Under the pieces are notes generated by a model. The model made no database searches and had not been told where the DNA came from. It was given only the letters and a program-made list of their open reading frames with translations. Source: Pseudomonas spelaei (lineage in GTDB: Bacteria > Pseudomonadota > Gammaproteobacteria > Pseudomonadales > Pseudomonadaceae). From it: DNA of 64,000 bases. The DNA lies in the NCBI RefSeq assembly GCF_009724245.1, contig NZ_WNNK01000003.1:186001-250000 (forward strand). Direction: 5' to 3'. Positions 44,495 through 53,379 of this stretch are shown here, one piece after another (position 1 is the first letter of the stretch; every line of letters begins with the position of its first letter). The translations under genes and the position numbers were made by a program.

Positions 44495-46066
44495 TCATTT
44501 GTGAACAACCACTTCAGTGGAGCACCAGCCATTGCGACCCTTTTGCTTGGCCAGGTAGAGCATCTCGTCAGCCGATTTCAGCAAGTCACCAGGGGTGACC
44601 TGTTCACTGGCAGGATGGCTTGCAGTGATACCGGCACTGGCAGTGACGTACCCGAGCGGATGTTCGGCATGCTCGATTTTCAGTGCTCGAATGGCGTCCA
44701 GAATGTCGTTGGCAACCCGCGTTGCCCCCGCATTGTTGGTATTGGGCAACAGCACCGTAAATTCTTCTCCGCCGTACCGGACAGCCAAGTCCCCGGGTCG
44801 TTTGATCGCGCGTGCAATTGCCTGGCCCACTGCGCTCAAGCACTCATCGCCAGCGGCGTGTCCATAGGTGTCGTTGTAGCGTTTGAAGTAGTCGACATCG
44901 AGCATGATCAACGCGAGGAATGATCCCTGGCGCCTGGCCAGACGAATTTCTTCAATCAGCACGGCGTCCAGCCGTCGGCGATTGCCCAACCCGGTCAGGC
45001 TGTCTGTCATCGCCATATCTTGCATGGCCTGATGGGCGTGACGTAAGGCTTTTTCCGCCAACATTCTTTGACGTAGCTGGCTCAAGACGATCAGCCCGAA
45101 TACCGCGAGCACGGCAATCAAAAACACCAGCACAAACCCGGTTTTCCAGAGGTCATGGAGCCAGGGGGCGATGATGGACTCACGGGAAAGCCCGGCCTCT
45201 ACGACGAGGGGATAGGTCGTCAGTGCTCGATAACCGTAAAGCCGGTCGGTGTCGTCGATGATCGCTTTGACCTCGGCGACGCCTGAGTTGGAAACCGGCA
45301 GGTAGCTTTTGAAGATCTCGCTGTCCGCCAGGCTTTTACCGACCACGGATGCGATGAAAGGGCGCCGCACCAGGATGGTGCCGTTGCGCATGGCCAAGAC
45401 CAGGGAACCCTTGTCATCTATCTTGAAATCACCGTAGTAGTCCACGAAGTAACTGAGCTTGATCGTCCCCAGCAGAACGCCGGCGAAGGAACCATCAGGG
45501 TTGTTCAATCGGCGAGAGATGGGAATGATGAGTTCGTCGGTGGATCGGCTTCTGACAACTTCGCCGATGTGTAAATTTCGATCATCGTGGGTGCGGTGGT
45601 ACTGGAAATAATCGCGGTCGGCATTGTTCGCGGTATCCGGGGTTACGCTCTTGTCCGTCACCACCCATTGACCGTCAGGGCCGTAGATAAACAGCCCATG
45701 AAGCTGCGGCATGATTTGGGTTTGCTGGACCAGCAACTCGTGGATGCGAGGAACATTGATGCCTTGCAATCCATCGCTCTGCACCCGTTCGCTGAGGGCT
45801 ACGGTCAGCACATCGACTTGCCGGATGGCGTCTTCGGCATGCTGGGCCGTTGCACGCGCCAGGTTGGTCACGGAGTCACGGGCAGAGTCGAAGGCTGCGC
45901 GATAGTCGCGCCATGTCCGCCACCCCTCAACGCTGATGAACGCAATCACGACTACCAGCATGAAGCTCACGGTGAGTCGAAAGGTAGCTCCCGCCCGCAC
46001 AACCTTCCCGGGGCAGGGGGCCGTGGCGTTGTCGTCCCTGGGCGTTGGCTGTTTGCGTCCGAGCAT
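44495..46066 (-). CDS. Membrane diguanylate cyclase with periplasmic Cache-type sensor
   Basis: This 523-aa protein has a first membrane helix at about residues 31-50 (FMLVVVIAFISVEGW), a periplasmic Cache/PDC-like domain (GLFIYGPDGQWVVTD; DRDYFQYHRTHDD), a second helix at about 310-335 and a C-terminal GGDEF domain with active motif GGEEF. An RPGD inhibitory I-site lies five residues before it, so product inhibition is expected. It makes cyclic di-GMP in response to an unknown ligand. I chose the start at 46066 because AAGGA lies about eight bases upstream. Confidence 0.93.
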   Translation of the reverse strand: MLGRKQPTPRDDNATAPCPGKVVRAGATFRLTVSFMLVVVIAFISVEGWRTWRDYRAAFDSARDSVTNLARATAQHAEDAIRQVDVLTVALSERVQSDGLQGINVPRIHELLVQQTQIMPQLHGLFIYGPDGQWVVTDKSVTPDTANNADRDYFQYHRTHDDRNLHIGEVVRSRSTDELIIPISRRLNNPDGSFAGVLLGTIKLSYFVDYYGDFKIDDKGSLVLAMRNGTILVRRPFIASVVGKSLADSEIFKSYLPVSNSGVAEVKAIIDDTDRLYGYRALTTYPLVVEAGLSRESIIAPWLHDLWKTGFVLVFLIAVLAVFGLIVLSQLRQRMLAEKALRHAHQAMQDMAMTDSLTGLGNRRRLDAVLIEEIRLARRQGSFLALIMLDVDYFKRYNDTYGHAAGDECLSAVGQAIARAIKRPGDLAVRYGGEEFTVLLPNTNNAGATRVANDILDAIRALKIEHAEHPLGYVTASAGITASHPASEQVTPGDLLKSADEMLYLAKQKGRNGWCSTEVVVHK

Positions 46067-46129
46067 CGGGTGTCCTTCTATGGCGGGCACTTGTAGCACG
46101 TGCGGCCTTTTGATCGTTCGAGAGAGGGC

Positions 46130-46291
46130 TTAATCGGGAAAGTACTTTCGCGCCTCTTCGATGGTATAGCGCAAGAAGATCTGCACAGCCTGCCGAATCA
46201 GGTGTTGTGTGAGTAGGAAAGCATACAACGACATGTTCTGCAGGGCATAGCTGGGCAGGATACGCACTTGTCGGTGTTTCCTAACCGCCGT
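46130..46291 (-). pseudogene. C-terminal remnant of a LysR-family regulator
   Basis: A 53-codon frame, open from just after a TAG, reads VRILPSYALQNMSLYAF and ends EEARKYFPD. This matches the usual end of LysR effector domains (L-x-VLPxY-x4-PLYAVxP...FIDFL). No start codon or DNA-binding part is present, so it is a 5'-deleted remnant. Confidence 0.55.
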
Positions 46292-46311
46292 CTACTGACA
46301 ATCAGACGAGC

Positions 46312-46350
46312 TACTCCGCGGGCTACACCTGGCAGAAGACCGATGCCATC
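46312..46350 (+). pseudogene. Fragment of a TorF-type porin gene paralog
   Basis: The codons read YSAGYTWQKTDAI, matching YYAGYAWQMTDAI of the intact gene at 20966. The similarity then jumps straight to sequence equivalent to the region downstream of that gene, so the rest of the coding region has been deleted. It marks an old duplication followed by decay. Confidence 0.55.
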
Positions 46351-46505
46351 ACAGCGCCATTAAGCAAACCCTCAGCTCAAGGCCGCGAAGATCAACTGTG
46401 GGAGTTGTCGAGCTTTAGCGAGGCTGCGATGACGTCGGCACAGCCAACACTGATGTTGCCTGACCCGCCGCTATCGCAGCCTCGCCGAGCATCACTGGTC
46501 CCAAC
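46349..46505. repeat. Extended duplicate of the 21718-21870 region, including REPIN copy 3
   Basis: ACAGCGCCATTAAGCAAACC and the following GCTCAAGGCCGCGAAGATCA are shared almost exactly with 21718 onward, and the similarity continues through the left REPIN arm and the spacer. The right arm here is degenerate beyond CTCGCC. Shared sequence outside the REPIN itself points to segmental duplication, not independent REPIN insertion. Confidence 0.7.
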
Positions 46506-46548
46506 CCGGTGCAGCAGCCGTCGGTCACGACTCCGGACTTCGCCAGCG

Positions 46549-47778
46549 CTAGAAGTAATACCCAATGTTCACGTTGGTGCGGTAATACCACTCGTTACTG
46601 CCCACCGAATGGGTATTGGTAAAGCCGCTACCGTTTTCCGCGCCACCATAGGGGTTGGCATTTTTGGCCCAGGTAAAATCGACCCAGGCCATGATCGGCA
46701 TTGCCAGGAATTGCGCGCCGACGGTGTACATCTGTGAGTCGTCCCAGCCGTTTTTGTCTTTCATCAACCGGCTGTAGTCGTTGTAGAGCTTGATCTTCTT
46801 CAACTGGCCGAGTTTCGGTGTGTTGATGTCGTAGCTGATATTCAACGAAGCAATGGTCGCTTTGGAGGCAATGAGGTAGGCCGGGGTCAGGCCGTTGCCG
46901 CCCATGAGCACCGAGTCTTTGCTGACGCCGGCAGGGTTTTTCGGGTCGTACTCGTAGCGAATGCCCTGGGTGGTGACGGTCCAGGCGCCGTTATTGATGA
47001 TTGCGTGGAGCCCGCCGGCCCAGTAATCACCGTCATCCTTGGTGGTGGCGTTGTACAGCTGGGCGGTGGCCAACGAAGCGCCGATTTCGGTCTTCCAGTC
47101 GCCGCTGCTGAAGCGACGGGCCACCCGGGCGTTGAGTTGGTTGTGCTTTTCGTTGTCCTGGCCTGATTGGGTAAAGGCGATGGCGTTGTTGTCGAGGTCT
47201 GCGTAGCGTCCGACTTCCGGTGAGTAGCGAATGCCTGTGGGCAACATGCGTGGGAAGTAGGCCAGTTGCACGTCCCAGTTCTGGTCCTTGTAGCTGTATT
47301 TGAGGCCAGAGCCTGCGCTGGAGCCATAGCCCATGAAAAACGGGATGTGGTAGCTCCAGCCAAATTGTGGGTAGGGTTCAAGGCCAAACGGTTTGAAGGG
47401 CGCGCCCAGTTGCAGGTTGGAGTTCTCGTTCAGCCGATAAGCCACGAAGCCGCGATCGATGGAGCGTTTGCCATCGTCCTGGAACCAGTAGCCGATGTCG
47501 CTGTAGAGGTTTTTGTAAGTGGCCTGCACGTCGAGACGGAAGGTGTCGAACAAGAACCGGCCATTGTTCTCGGTGGTGTCCCAGTGCTCGTCACGGTAGT
47601 TGGTGCGCAAGGCGCCACCGATATCCAGGCTGCTCTGGCCGTCGTCGCTGCTCCAGGCAATGTGCGGAAAGGGTTTATTGGCGGCATTGGTACGCACGGG
47701 TTCGGACGGGACTGGCTCCACCGCAAAACTGGCACAGCTGATACACATTAATCCCACGCAGACGACCTGGTTTTTCAT
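46549..47778 (-). CDS. Outer-membrane porin (phosphate-selective porin O/P-like)
   Basis: This 409-aa protein starts MKNQVVCVGLMCISCASFAV, a signal peptide. The body is beta-strand-rich with alternating aromatic residues, includes YSDIGYWFQDDGKRSIDRGF and PFKPFGLEPYPQFGWSYHIP, and ends in NVNIGYYF with the C-terminal Phe needed for barrel assembly. It lies 488 bases after the catabolic operon on the same strand and probably admits its substrate, though it may have its own promoter. Confidence 0.82.
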   Translation of the reverse strand: MKNQVVCVGLMCISCASFAVEPVPSEPVRTNAANKPFPHIAWSSDDGQSSLDIGGALRTNYRDEHWDTTENNGRFLFDTFRLDVQATYKNLYSDIGYWFQDDGKRSIDRGFVAYRLNENSNLQLGAPFKPFGLEPYPQFGWSYHIPFFMGYGSSAGSGLKYSYKDQNWDVQLAYFPRMLPTGIRYSPEVGRYADLDNNAIAFTQSGQDNEKHNQLNARVARRFSSGDWKTEIGASLATAQLYNATTKDDGDYWAGGLHAIINNGAWTVTTQGIRYEYDPKNPAGVSKDSVLMGGNGLTPAYLIASKATIASLNISYDINTPKLGQLKKIKLYNDYSRLMKDKNGWDDSQMYTVGAQFLAMPIMAWVDFTWAKNANPYGGAENGSGFTNTHSVGSNEWYYRTNVNIGYYF

Positions 47779-48130
47779 CTTGTTCCCACCTGTGAAGTTG
47801 ATCACGGCTTGTTTTTTGGCAACACTTTCCCGCTTGCCTGATAGGGCAATAAAAAATTGCAGGTGAGGTCTTGCCGTATTTAAGCGCTGGTTATTTTTAT
47901 TGTTTCGAGTGTGATACGCCGTATGGCCTATGAACTCTCAAGGGGTAGAGCAGGAAGTGTGCCAGTCACTGCAAGTGTCGTTTTTATATAAATATTCTTT
48001 TAAAAACAGTTGTTTATATGGGAAACGGATTTTTCTGTATTACCCGTGAAACGCAGCCTCTATGGCGTCACCGGTTTGCACAGTGTCAGTGCGGGGTTGG
48101 GTATTAGTGAGGCACTTGAAACCACCCAAC

Positions 48131-48247
48131 TCCCTGTAGCCGCTGGCGCAGCCTGCGATCGGCTGCGCAGCAGTCGCAAGGTCTTGAAACCGCCGAAGGT
48201 CCTGCGGCCCTTATCGCAGCCTCGTACCTCGACAGCGGCTACAGGGA
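48131..48247. repeat. Second type of intergenic inverted repeat
   Basis: Perfect 15-bp terminal inverted arms TCCCTGTAGCCGCTG and CAGCGGCTACAGGGA enclose further GC-rich hairpins (GCAGCC...GGCTGC). It belongs to the CCTGTAGCCGCTG repeat type common between Pseudomonas genes. It lies in the 488-base gap between the porin and reductase genes, which holds nothing else I can name. Confidence 0.8.
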
Positions 48248-48266
48248 ACATCACGTGTGATGTGTG

Positions 48267-49226
48267 TCAGAGGTCAAGCACCAGCCGCTGGCTCTTGCAA
48301 CCAGAGACGCAGACCATCATCGACCGATTTGTCGCGCGCTCGGCCTTGGTCAGCACCCCGTCGCGATGGTCGATGTCACCTTCCAGCACGCGGGTCTCGC
48401 AGGAACCACAGACCCCTTCGCGACAGCTGTAGTCAATGTCGCAACCGACTTGCAGCAAGGCATCCAGCAAACTCAAGCCCGGTTCGACCGACAGCGTCTT
48501 GCCCGACTTTTTCAGCTCGACGCTGTAGCCATGCTGTGCGTCTTGCGACGGCGGCAGTTCGGCGGCCGCAAAGCGCTCGATATGGGCATGAGGGTAACCC
48601 AACCCCTCGCAGGTGCTTTCGAAGGCATCGAGCATAGGCGTCGGACCGCAGCAGTAAAAATGCGTGTCCTTGGGCTGGCCGGCAAGGTAGATGGCCAGGT
48701 CGGGGAACGTACCTTTTTCGTCATTGAAGTGGTAAGTCACCCTCGCGTTGAGGCCGCCCAGATCTTCCACCAGCGCCGCTTCCTGGCGGGAGCGGGCGCA
48801 GTAGATCAATTCGGCGGATTTTCCCAACGCCAGCAACTGGTGAAACATGCAGTAGATCGGCGTGATCCCGATGCCGCCGGCTACCAGCACGCTGTGGCTG
48901 GCGTTCAGGTCCAGGGCGAAATTGTTGCGCGGCGCCGAGATCGACAGTTGCATGCCGACCCGCAACTGGCTGTGGACGTACTCCGAGCCGCCACGGCTGT
49001 TGCGATCACGCAGCACGCCAATGACATAGCGCCCCTGGTCGCGGGGCGAGTTGAGCAGGGAGTAACTGCGCACCAGGCCATTGGCCAAGTGCAGGTCGAT
49101 GTGCGAGCCGGCCTCGAACGGGGCGAACACCGTGTCGCCCAAGGGCCGCAATTCAACGCTGATGATGCCTTCGGCTTCATAGCGCAGCGCCTGGACGCGC
49201 GCGGTGAGCAGGGAGGGTTTGGACAT
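48267..49226 (-). CDS. Oxygenase reductase (VanB-like, FMN and [2Fe-2S])
   Basis: This 319-aa phthalate-dioxygenase-reductase-type protein has a flavin domain (SYSLLNSPRDQGRYVIGV), an NAD domain (VLVAGGIGITPIYCMFHQLL) and a C-terminal ferredoxin domain with CREGVCGSC and a final Cys in MMVCVSGCK. It should supply electrons to the Rieske oxygenase encoded two genes upstream. It is the last gene of the operon. Confidence 0.92.
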   Translation of the reverse strand: MSKPSLLTARVQALRYEAEGIISVELRPLGDTVFAPFEAGSHIDLHLANGLVRSYSLLNSPRDQGRYVIGVLRDRNSRGGSEYVHSQLRVGMQLSISAPRNNFALDLNASHSVLVAGGIGITPIYCMFHQLLALGKSAELIYCARSRQEAALVEDLGGLNARVTYHFNDEKGTFPDLAIYLAGQPKDTHFYCCGPTPMLDAFESTCEGLGYPHAHIERFAAAELPPSQDAQHGYSVELKKSGKTLSVEPGLSLLDALLQVGCDIDYSCREGVCGSCETRVLEGDIDHRDGVLTKAERATNRSMMVCVSGCKSQRLVLDL

Positions 49227-49229
49227 CGT

Positions 49230-49655
49230 TCACCTCTTTGGGGCAGTACGCAGGTCAATATCCAGCCGGGCTGCGGCCTCGATTTCGACCCGCAATGTAG
49301 GGAACACCAGGCCACTGACCTCCACCAGCGTGGACGTCGGCAACAGCGCCTGCCCGGCGAAAAAATCGCGCCGGGCCCGGCCGACCTGGTCTTTGTCGCC
49401 AATGTCAGTGAGGTACACCGTGAGCCGGTAGATCGTGCCTACGTGTCCGCCGGCAGCCTCGACCAACGCGCGGATTTTGCCCAGCACGATCAGGGTCTGG
49501 GCGTAACAGTCCAGCGCCGGATCCTGTTGCGTGGCCGGGTGGGCGGTCATGCCGGACATCACCACCTCGTTGCCAATCAGCAACGCGTTGGACCACGTGG
49601 CATTGGCCGGCTCACGTACGGCGTCGGCCTGTACCTGCTGCACGGTGTGGCTCAT
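49230..49655 (-). CDS. Rid-family (YjgF/YER057c) protein
   Basis: This 141-aa protein shows the Rid fold pattern (GMTAHPATQQDPALDCYAQT, then VEVSGLVFPTLRVEIEAAA). The position of the catalytic Arg of true RidA (AR-x2-VEV) is occupied by TSTLVEV, so it is not a canonical enamine deaminase and belongs to another Rid subgroup. Such proteins often occur in pathways with imine, enamine or aminomuconate-like intermediates. It overlaps the Rieske gene by four bases. Confidence 0.85.
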   Translation of the reverse strand: MSHTVQQVQADAVREPANATWSNALLIGNEVVMSGMTAHPATQQDPALDCYAQTLIVLGKIRALVEAAGGHVGTIYRLTVYLTDIGDKDQVGRARRDFFAGQALLPTSTLVEVSGLVFPTLRVEIEAAARLDIDLRTAPKR

Positions 49656-50686
49656 GACAACTGCTTCGCGTCGATCAGCTCCAACTGCGCCTTGGCCGCG
49701 TTCTTCAAATACCGGCGCAGCCGCACCACGCCCAGGTCATGCTGGTAGAGGTTTTCGCGCTGATTGGCGTCTGGCTCCATGAACTCCAGCAGCACCCGGT
49801 CTTGCTCCAGCACTGCCCAGTGGCGCGCCTCCAGGCGGTTTTTGTAGAGGAAGCGCCAGGTGTCACGCTGCCAGCCGGTCAGTGGGCGGCAGCGCCAGTG
49901 GAACACGGCGGCCAGGGAGCGACTGCTGGGGGTGTAGCTGCCGATGATGGTGAAGTTGCCGCCTGGGCCGCCGGTCTTCGGGTAGGGGATTTCCAGGCGC
50001 AGCCAATGGCAGCCGTTGTCCATGAACTCGGTCCAGTCGAAGTTCACCCCGCGCTGGCCTTCCTTCTCGAAGAAAAAACCCTGGTCGGTGTCACGGGTGA
50101 CGAACTTGGCGGTGGCTTCGCCTTCGCTCATCGAGTGGGACATTTTGTGCAGGTAGGTGCCGTGCATCGGGTCCATGACGTTGTCGATCACGTAACGGTA
50201 ATCGCCTTTCCACTCGGTGTAGCAGATGAAGCTGCTCCACTCGGGGGAGGTCAGTTGCTCGGGCAGGATCAGTTCTGGCGGTTGCTCCACGTGGGGCTCG
50301 GCGGCGTTGTAGAGAAAAATCGCCCCTGCGGCTTCACGGGTGTGGAACATCCGCGTCGGCCGGCTGCCCTCAAGCTTGCAGCCAGGGCTGCCCGGGACTT
50401 TGGTGACCGTGCCGTCGCAGCGCACTTCAACGCCGTGATAGGGGCACTGCAAGCGGTCGCCCAGCACCGGTCCCTGGGATAGTGGAGCACCACGGTGAGG
50501 GCAATGGTCTTCCAGCGCGTGGACGCTGCCATCGTTGTCACGCCACAGGGCAATCTTGTAGCCCAGGCGACGAATCGAAAGCGGTTTTTCTCCCAGTTGA
50601 TCGCTGGGCAGTACGGGGAACCAAAGGTTTTTCAAACCAGTGGCGAGAAGGTGTTCAGCAGGGTCGACGGTCAAGTGCGCGTTCAT
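49652..50686 (-). CDS. Rieske non-haem iron oxygenase (VanA-like)
   Basis: This protein of about 344 residues has the Rieske motif CPHRGAPLSQG ... CPYHG near residues 60-85 and the mononuclear iron site DNVMDPMHGTYLH. It is a single-component aromatic oxygenase or O-demethylase alpha subunit of the VanA/phthalate type. It partners with the reductase two genes downstream. I favour the ATG at 50686 (MNAHLTVDP); the ATG at 50695 is only two bases from GAGG. Confidence 0.9.
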   Translation of the reverse strand: MNAHLTVDPAEHLLATGLKNLWFPVLPSDQLGEKPLSIRRLGYKIALWRDNDGSVHALEDHCPHRGAPLSQGPVLGDRLQCPYHGVEVRCDGTVTKVPGSPGCKLEGSRPTRMFHTREAAGAIFLYNAAEPHVEQPPELILPEQLTSPEWSSFICYTEWKGDYRYVIDNVMDPMHGTYLHKMSHSMSEGEATAKFVTRDTDQGFFFEKEGQRGVNFDWTEFMDNGCHWLRLEIPYPKTGGPGGNFTIIGSYTPSSRSLAAVFHWRCRPLTGWQRDTWRFLYKNRLEARHWAVLEQDRVLLEFMEPDANQRENLYQHDLGVVRLRRYLKNAAKAQLELIDAKQLS

Positions 50687-50708
50687 TTTTATCATTACCT
50701 CTGTCGGG

Positions 50709-50936
50709 TCATTCGCCCAACCGGGCCATCAGGGTTGTATAGGCTTGTGGCGTCCACTCTCCGGTGGTCAGGGGGCAGGGCGGGCCGGCCAGGTTCAGGT
50801 GCGCGAGCAGCGCAGGCAGCTCCGTTACGCCATTGCCAAAGGCCCGCTCGATGGAGTCTCCCAACAATTCTTCGAACTGGGTGTTGGGCCGTTTGCGCGC
50901 CTGATGGGGCTGCAGGTAGGGTTCGGTTGTGCTCAT
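50709..50936 (-). CDS. Small 75-aa protein (recombinase-like helix-turn-helix type)
   Basis: The protein starts MSTTEPYLQPHQARKRPN and ends GEWTPQAYTTLMARLGE. It resembles the small proteins annotated as recombinase-like helix-turn-helix domain that occur next to Rieske oxygenase genes, although no DNA-binding role is shown. The gene stands one base after the following 105-aa gene and before the oxygenase gene, so it may be an oxygenase accessory. Confidence 0.65.
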   Translation of the reverse strand: MSTTEPYLQPHQARKRPNTQFEELLGDSIERAFGNGVTELPALLAHLNLAGPPCPLTTGEWTPQAYTTLMARLGE

Positions 50937-50937
50937 C

Positions 50938-51255
50938 TCATTGACCTCCGTTGCGTACCCGTTCGCGGATCATTTCGCGCACGGGGATAAAGTCGTAAGT
51001 AGGGAAAACTTCAGTGCTGAACACGCCCCAGGCCGAGCGTTCGAGCTCGACGTTGAGGCTGGGCAGCAGGCTGGGCGCCAGGCGCAGGGTGACGATCTGG
51101 CCCAGGCCCATGGCCACGGTCCACGACACCACCTCGACGCCCTGGGGCGGAAAGCGCTCCCACCAGTCCTGTCGCTTCATGTGGCCCTGAATGTCTTCCA
51201 GGTTTTTCGATTGGTCGTGCTTGAGCAGCACCGTGACCAGCAAGGTTTCGTTCAT
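50938..51255 (-). CDS. Small 105-aa conserved protein of the catabolic operon
   Basis: The protein starts MNETLLVTVLLKHDQSKNLE. It looks like a ferredoxin-like alpha/beta barrel monomer (LLVTVLLKH, GVEVVSWTVAMGLGQIVTLR). I do not recognise a function. It lies two bases after the FAD monooxygenase gene and one before the 75-aa gene, so it is certainly co-transcribed. Confidence 0.65.
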   Translation of the reverse strand: MNETLLVTVLLKHDQSKNLEDIQGHMKRQDWWERFPPQGVEVVSWTVAMGLGQIVTLRLAPSLLPSLNVELERSAWGVFSTEVFPTYDFIPVREMIRERVRNGGQ

Positions 51256-51257
51256 GC

Positions 51258-52400
51258 TCAGGCCGCGTGCTCGGTGGGTACGGTCCAGGCGTCGTAGCCG
51301 TAGACCCAGTCGGCATTGCCGCCGTCCTTGAGCCACTGGTTGCCTCGCGAGCCGATCTGGATCTGGCTGGTGCGTTCCAGGCGTGCCTGTTGATAGGCCA
51401 GCAGTGCACCCGCAATCGAGGCCGGGTCCTGCAGGTCTTGCACGTGACGGGCAAGCACCACGGCGTCTTCGATAGCCTGGCCGGCGCCCTGGGCCATGAA
51501 CGGCATCATCGGGTGGCAGGCATCGCCAAGCAGGGTGATTGCGCCTTGGGACCAGAAGGGCAGCGGGTCGCGTTCATACAACGCGGTCTTGAGCACCTCG
51601 GTACAGGCATCCAGCAGGGCCCGGGCGTCGGGGTGGAACGCCTGATAGTGGCTACGCAGCTCCTCGGCATCGCCCGCGCGGGTCCAGGACTCGTCGTGCC
51701 AGCTGTCCTGGGCGGTGGTGGCGAAAATGAAAATATCCTTACCCTGGTTCAGCGGGAAGGTGACGATCTGGCTCTGTGGGGTAGGGCCCCACCATTTGGT
51801 GAACGCCTGGATATTCGGCACGTGGGCCACACGCTCCACCGGCACCACCGCACGGTAAGCCACCACGCCGGTGAAGCGCGGGTGTTCATCGCCAAATAGC
51901 GCACTGCGCACCACTGAGTGGATGCCGTCGGCACCGATCAACAGGTCGCAGCGGTGCTGGCTGCCATCCTTGAAGTGCAGGTCGATGCCGTCAGCGCCTT
52001 GCACCACACACTCGGCGCGTTTGGCAAACTGCACCTGTGACCGCGGGAACACCTCGGCCAGGGCGGCCAACAGGTCGGCACGGTGAATGGTCAGTTGCGG
52101 CGCACCGTACTTCTGTTCGGCAGCGTCGGACATTTCCAGGCGCGAGGTTTCCGTACCGCTGTCCCACATCCGGCTGATGCGGTGGGTTGGCCGCGCGGCG
52201 GGAATGCGCACCGCCGCACCGATCCCCAGGCCATCGAGGGCACGCACGGCGTTAGGCGTGAGGTTGATGTCGGCGCCGACCCGCAGGAATGCCTTGGATT
52301 GTTCAAATACGGTGACCTGGTGACCGGCGCGATGCAGGGCGATAGCGGCGGTCAGGCCGCCGATACCGGCACCGGCAATCGCAATGTTCAGAGAAGACAT
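51258..52400 (-). CDS. FAD-dependent aromatic monooxygenase (salicylate/6-hydroxynicotinate hydroxylase-like)
   Basis: This 380-aa class A flavoprotein hydroxylase starts MSSLNIAIAGAGIGGLTAAI (FAD motif GxGxxG). The DG motif is GADGIHSVVRSALFG and the GD motif LLGDACHPMMPFMAQGAGQA. The closest families are salicylate 1-hydroxylase and NicC, which perform ipso or decarboxylative ring hydroxylation. This would prepare a diol for the ring-cleavage enzyme encoded just upstream. I chose the start at 52400; the longer frame runs into the next gene. Confidence 0.9.
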   Translation of the reverse strand: MSSLNIAIAGAGIGGLTAAIALHRAGHQVTVFEQSKAFLRVGADINLTPNAVRALDGLGIGAAVRIPAARPTHRISRMWDSGTETSRLEMSDAAEQKYGAPQLTIHRADLLAALAEVFPRSQVQFAKRAECVVQGADGIDLHFKDGSQHRCDLLIGADGIHSVVRSALFGDEHPRFTGVVAYRAVVPVERVAHVPNIQAFTKWWGPTPQSQIVTFPLNQGKDIFIFATTAQDSWHDESWTRAGDAEELRSHYQAFHPDARALLDACTEVLKTALYERDPLPFWSQGAITLLGDACHPMMPFMAQGAGQAIEDAVVLARHVQDLQDPASIAGALLAYQQARLERTSQIQIGSRGNQWLKDGGNADWVYGYDAWTVPTEHAA

Positions 52401-52413
52401 GGACGACTCCTGC

Positions 52414-53379
52414 TCAAGGTTTCGGTTTGTCGGTGAGGAACTTGCCTTGCGGCGCCTCGACGTGTTGCTGGCGTCGGGTGTTGCCGTCGATGCCACCGGC
52501 AATTGCCCATTCGGCGAACACCGTCGGGCCGGGCTCGAAGGTGCGTGGCTGCCACTCGCCGGTCAGTTGGTCTTCGTCGGCGTAATACTCCACCAGCGCG
52601 CCGGCGGGGTTCTTGAAGTACCAGAAGAACGCGGAAGACACCGGGTGACGCCCCGGGCCGATTTCCGTGGCCCAGCCACTGCGGGAGATGTGCATGCCGC
52701 CGCCGAACACTTCGTGCACATCGCGCACGGTGAACGCCACGTGGTTCAGCCCGGCCCGTGGCGCGGGCAGTTGCAGCATGAACAGGTCATGGTGGCCGCC
52801 TTCTTCGGCGGTGCGCAAAAAGGCGCCACGGTCCGGGTAGCGGTCTGAGGCCTGGAAGCCAAAACGTTCGTGATAGAAGGCTTCGCAGGCGTTCACGTCC
52901 TTGACGAAGAACACCACGTGGCCGACTTCAATCGGTGTGGCCCGCTCATAGATCGGCGCGGCCTTGTTGATCCGGCCTTTGGTCTGCCAGGTGTTGTGGC
53001 CGCTGCACTCGATGTCGATCTCGCGTTTGCGGGTCACTTGCAGGCGGATCGCCAAACCATTGGGGTCCGTGCAGCCGATACGCCCGTCTATCTCGACAAA
53101 ACCCGGGTCGCGAATAATACGCTCGCGGTACAGCGCCAGGTCGGCGGTGCTTTCCACCCCCCAGACCACTTCGCGCACGGTGGAGCCTGCTTCGATCGCC
53201 GCTGGCAACCCCGGTTTGTGCAGGTCGGCGAGTACTACCCGGCAGCCGTTGAGGGTTTCGAAGATCACTTCGTCTGCCTGGGTGCTGACGGGCGTGAGGC
53301 CCCAGTCGCTGAAAAAACGCACGCAGGTGTCGAGGTCTTCGACGCCATAGGTGACTTCATCGATGCCTAAAACGCTCAT
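52414..53379 (-). CDS. Two-domain VOC protein, probable type I extradiol ring-cleavage dioxygenase
   Basis: This 321-aa protein has two tandem vicinal-oxygen-chelate modules, as in 2,3-dihydroxybiphenyl dioxygenase. Iron-ligand candidates are the His in EVGHVVFFVKD, the His in GLNHVAFTVRD and the Glu in AGALVEYYADED, all in the expected order in the C-terminal module. It probably cleaves a catechol-type intermediate next to its hydroxyls. The start at 53379 overlaps the aldehyde dehydrogenase stop by four bases. Confidence 0.85.
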   Translation of the reverse strand: MSVLGIDEVTYGVEDLDTCVRFFSDWGLTPVSTQADEVIFETLNGCRVVLADLHKPGLPAAIEAGSTVREVVWGVESTADLALYRERIIRDPGFVEIDGRIGCTDPNGLAIRLQVTRKREIDIECSGHNTWQTKGRINKAAPIYERATPIEVGHVVFFVKDVNACEAFYHERFGFQASDRYPDRGAFLRTAEEGGHHDLFMLQLPAPRAGLNHVAFTVRDVHEVFGGGMHISRSGWATEIGPGRHPVSSAFFWYFKNPAGALVEYYADEDQLTGEWQPRTFEPGPTVFAEWAIAGGIDGNTRRQQHVEAPQGKFLTDKPKP

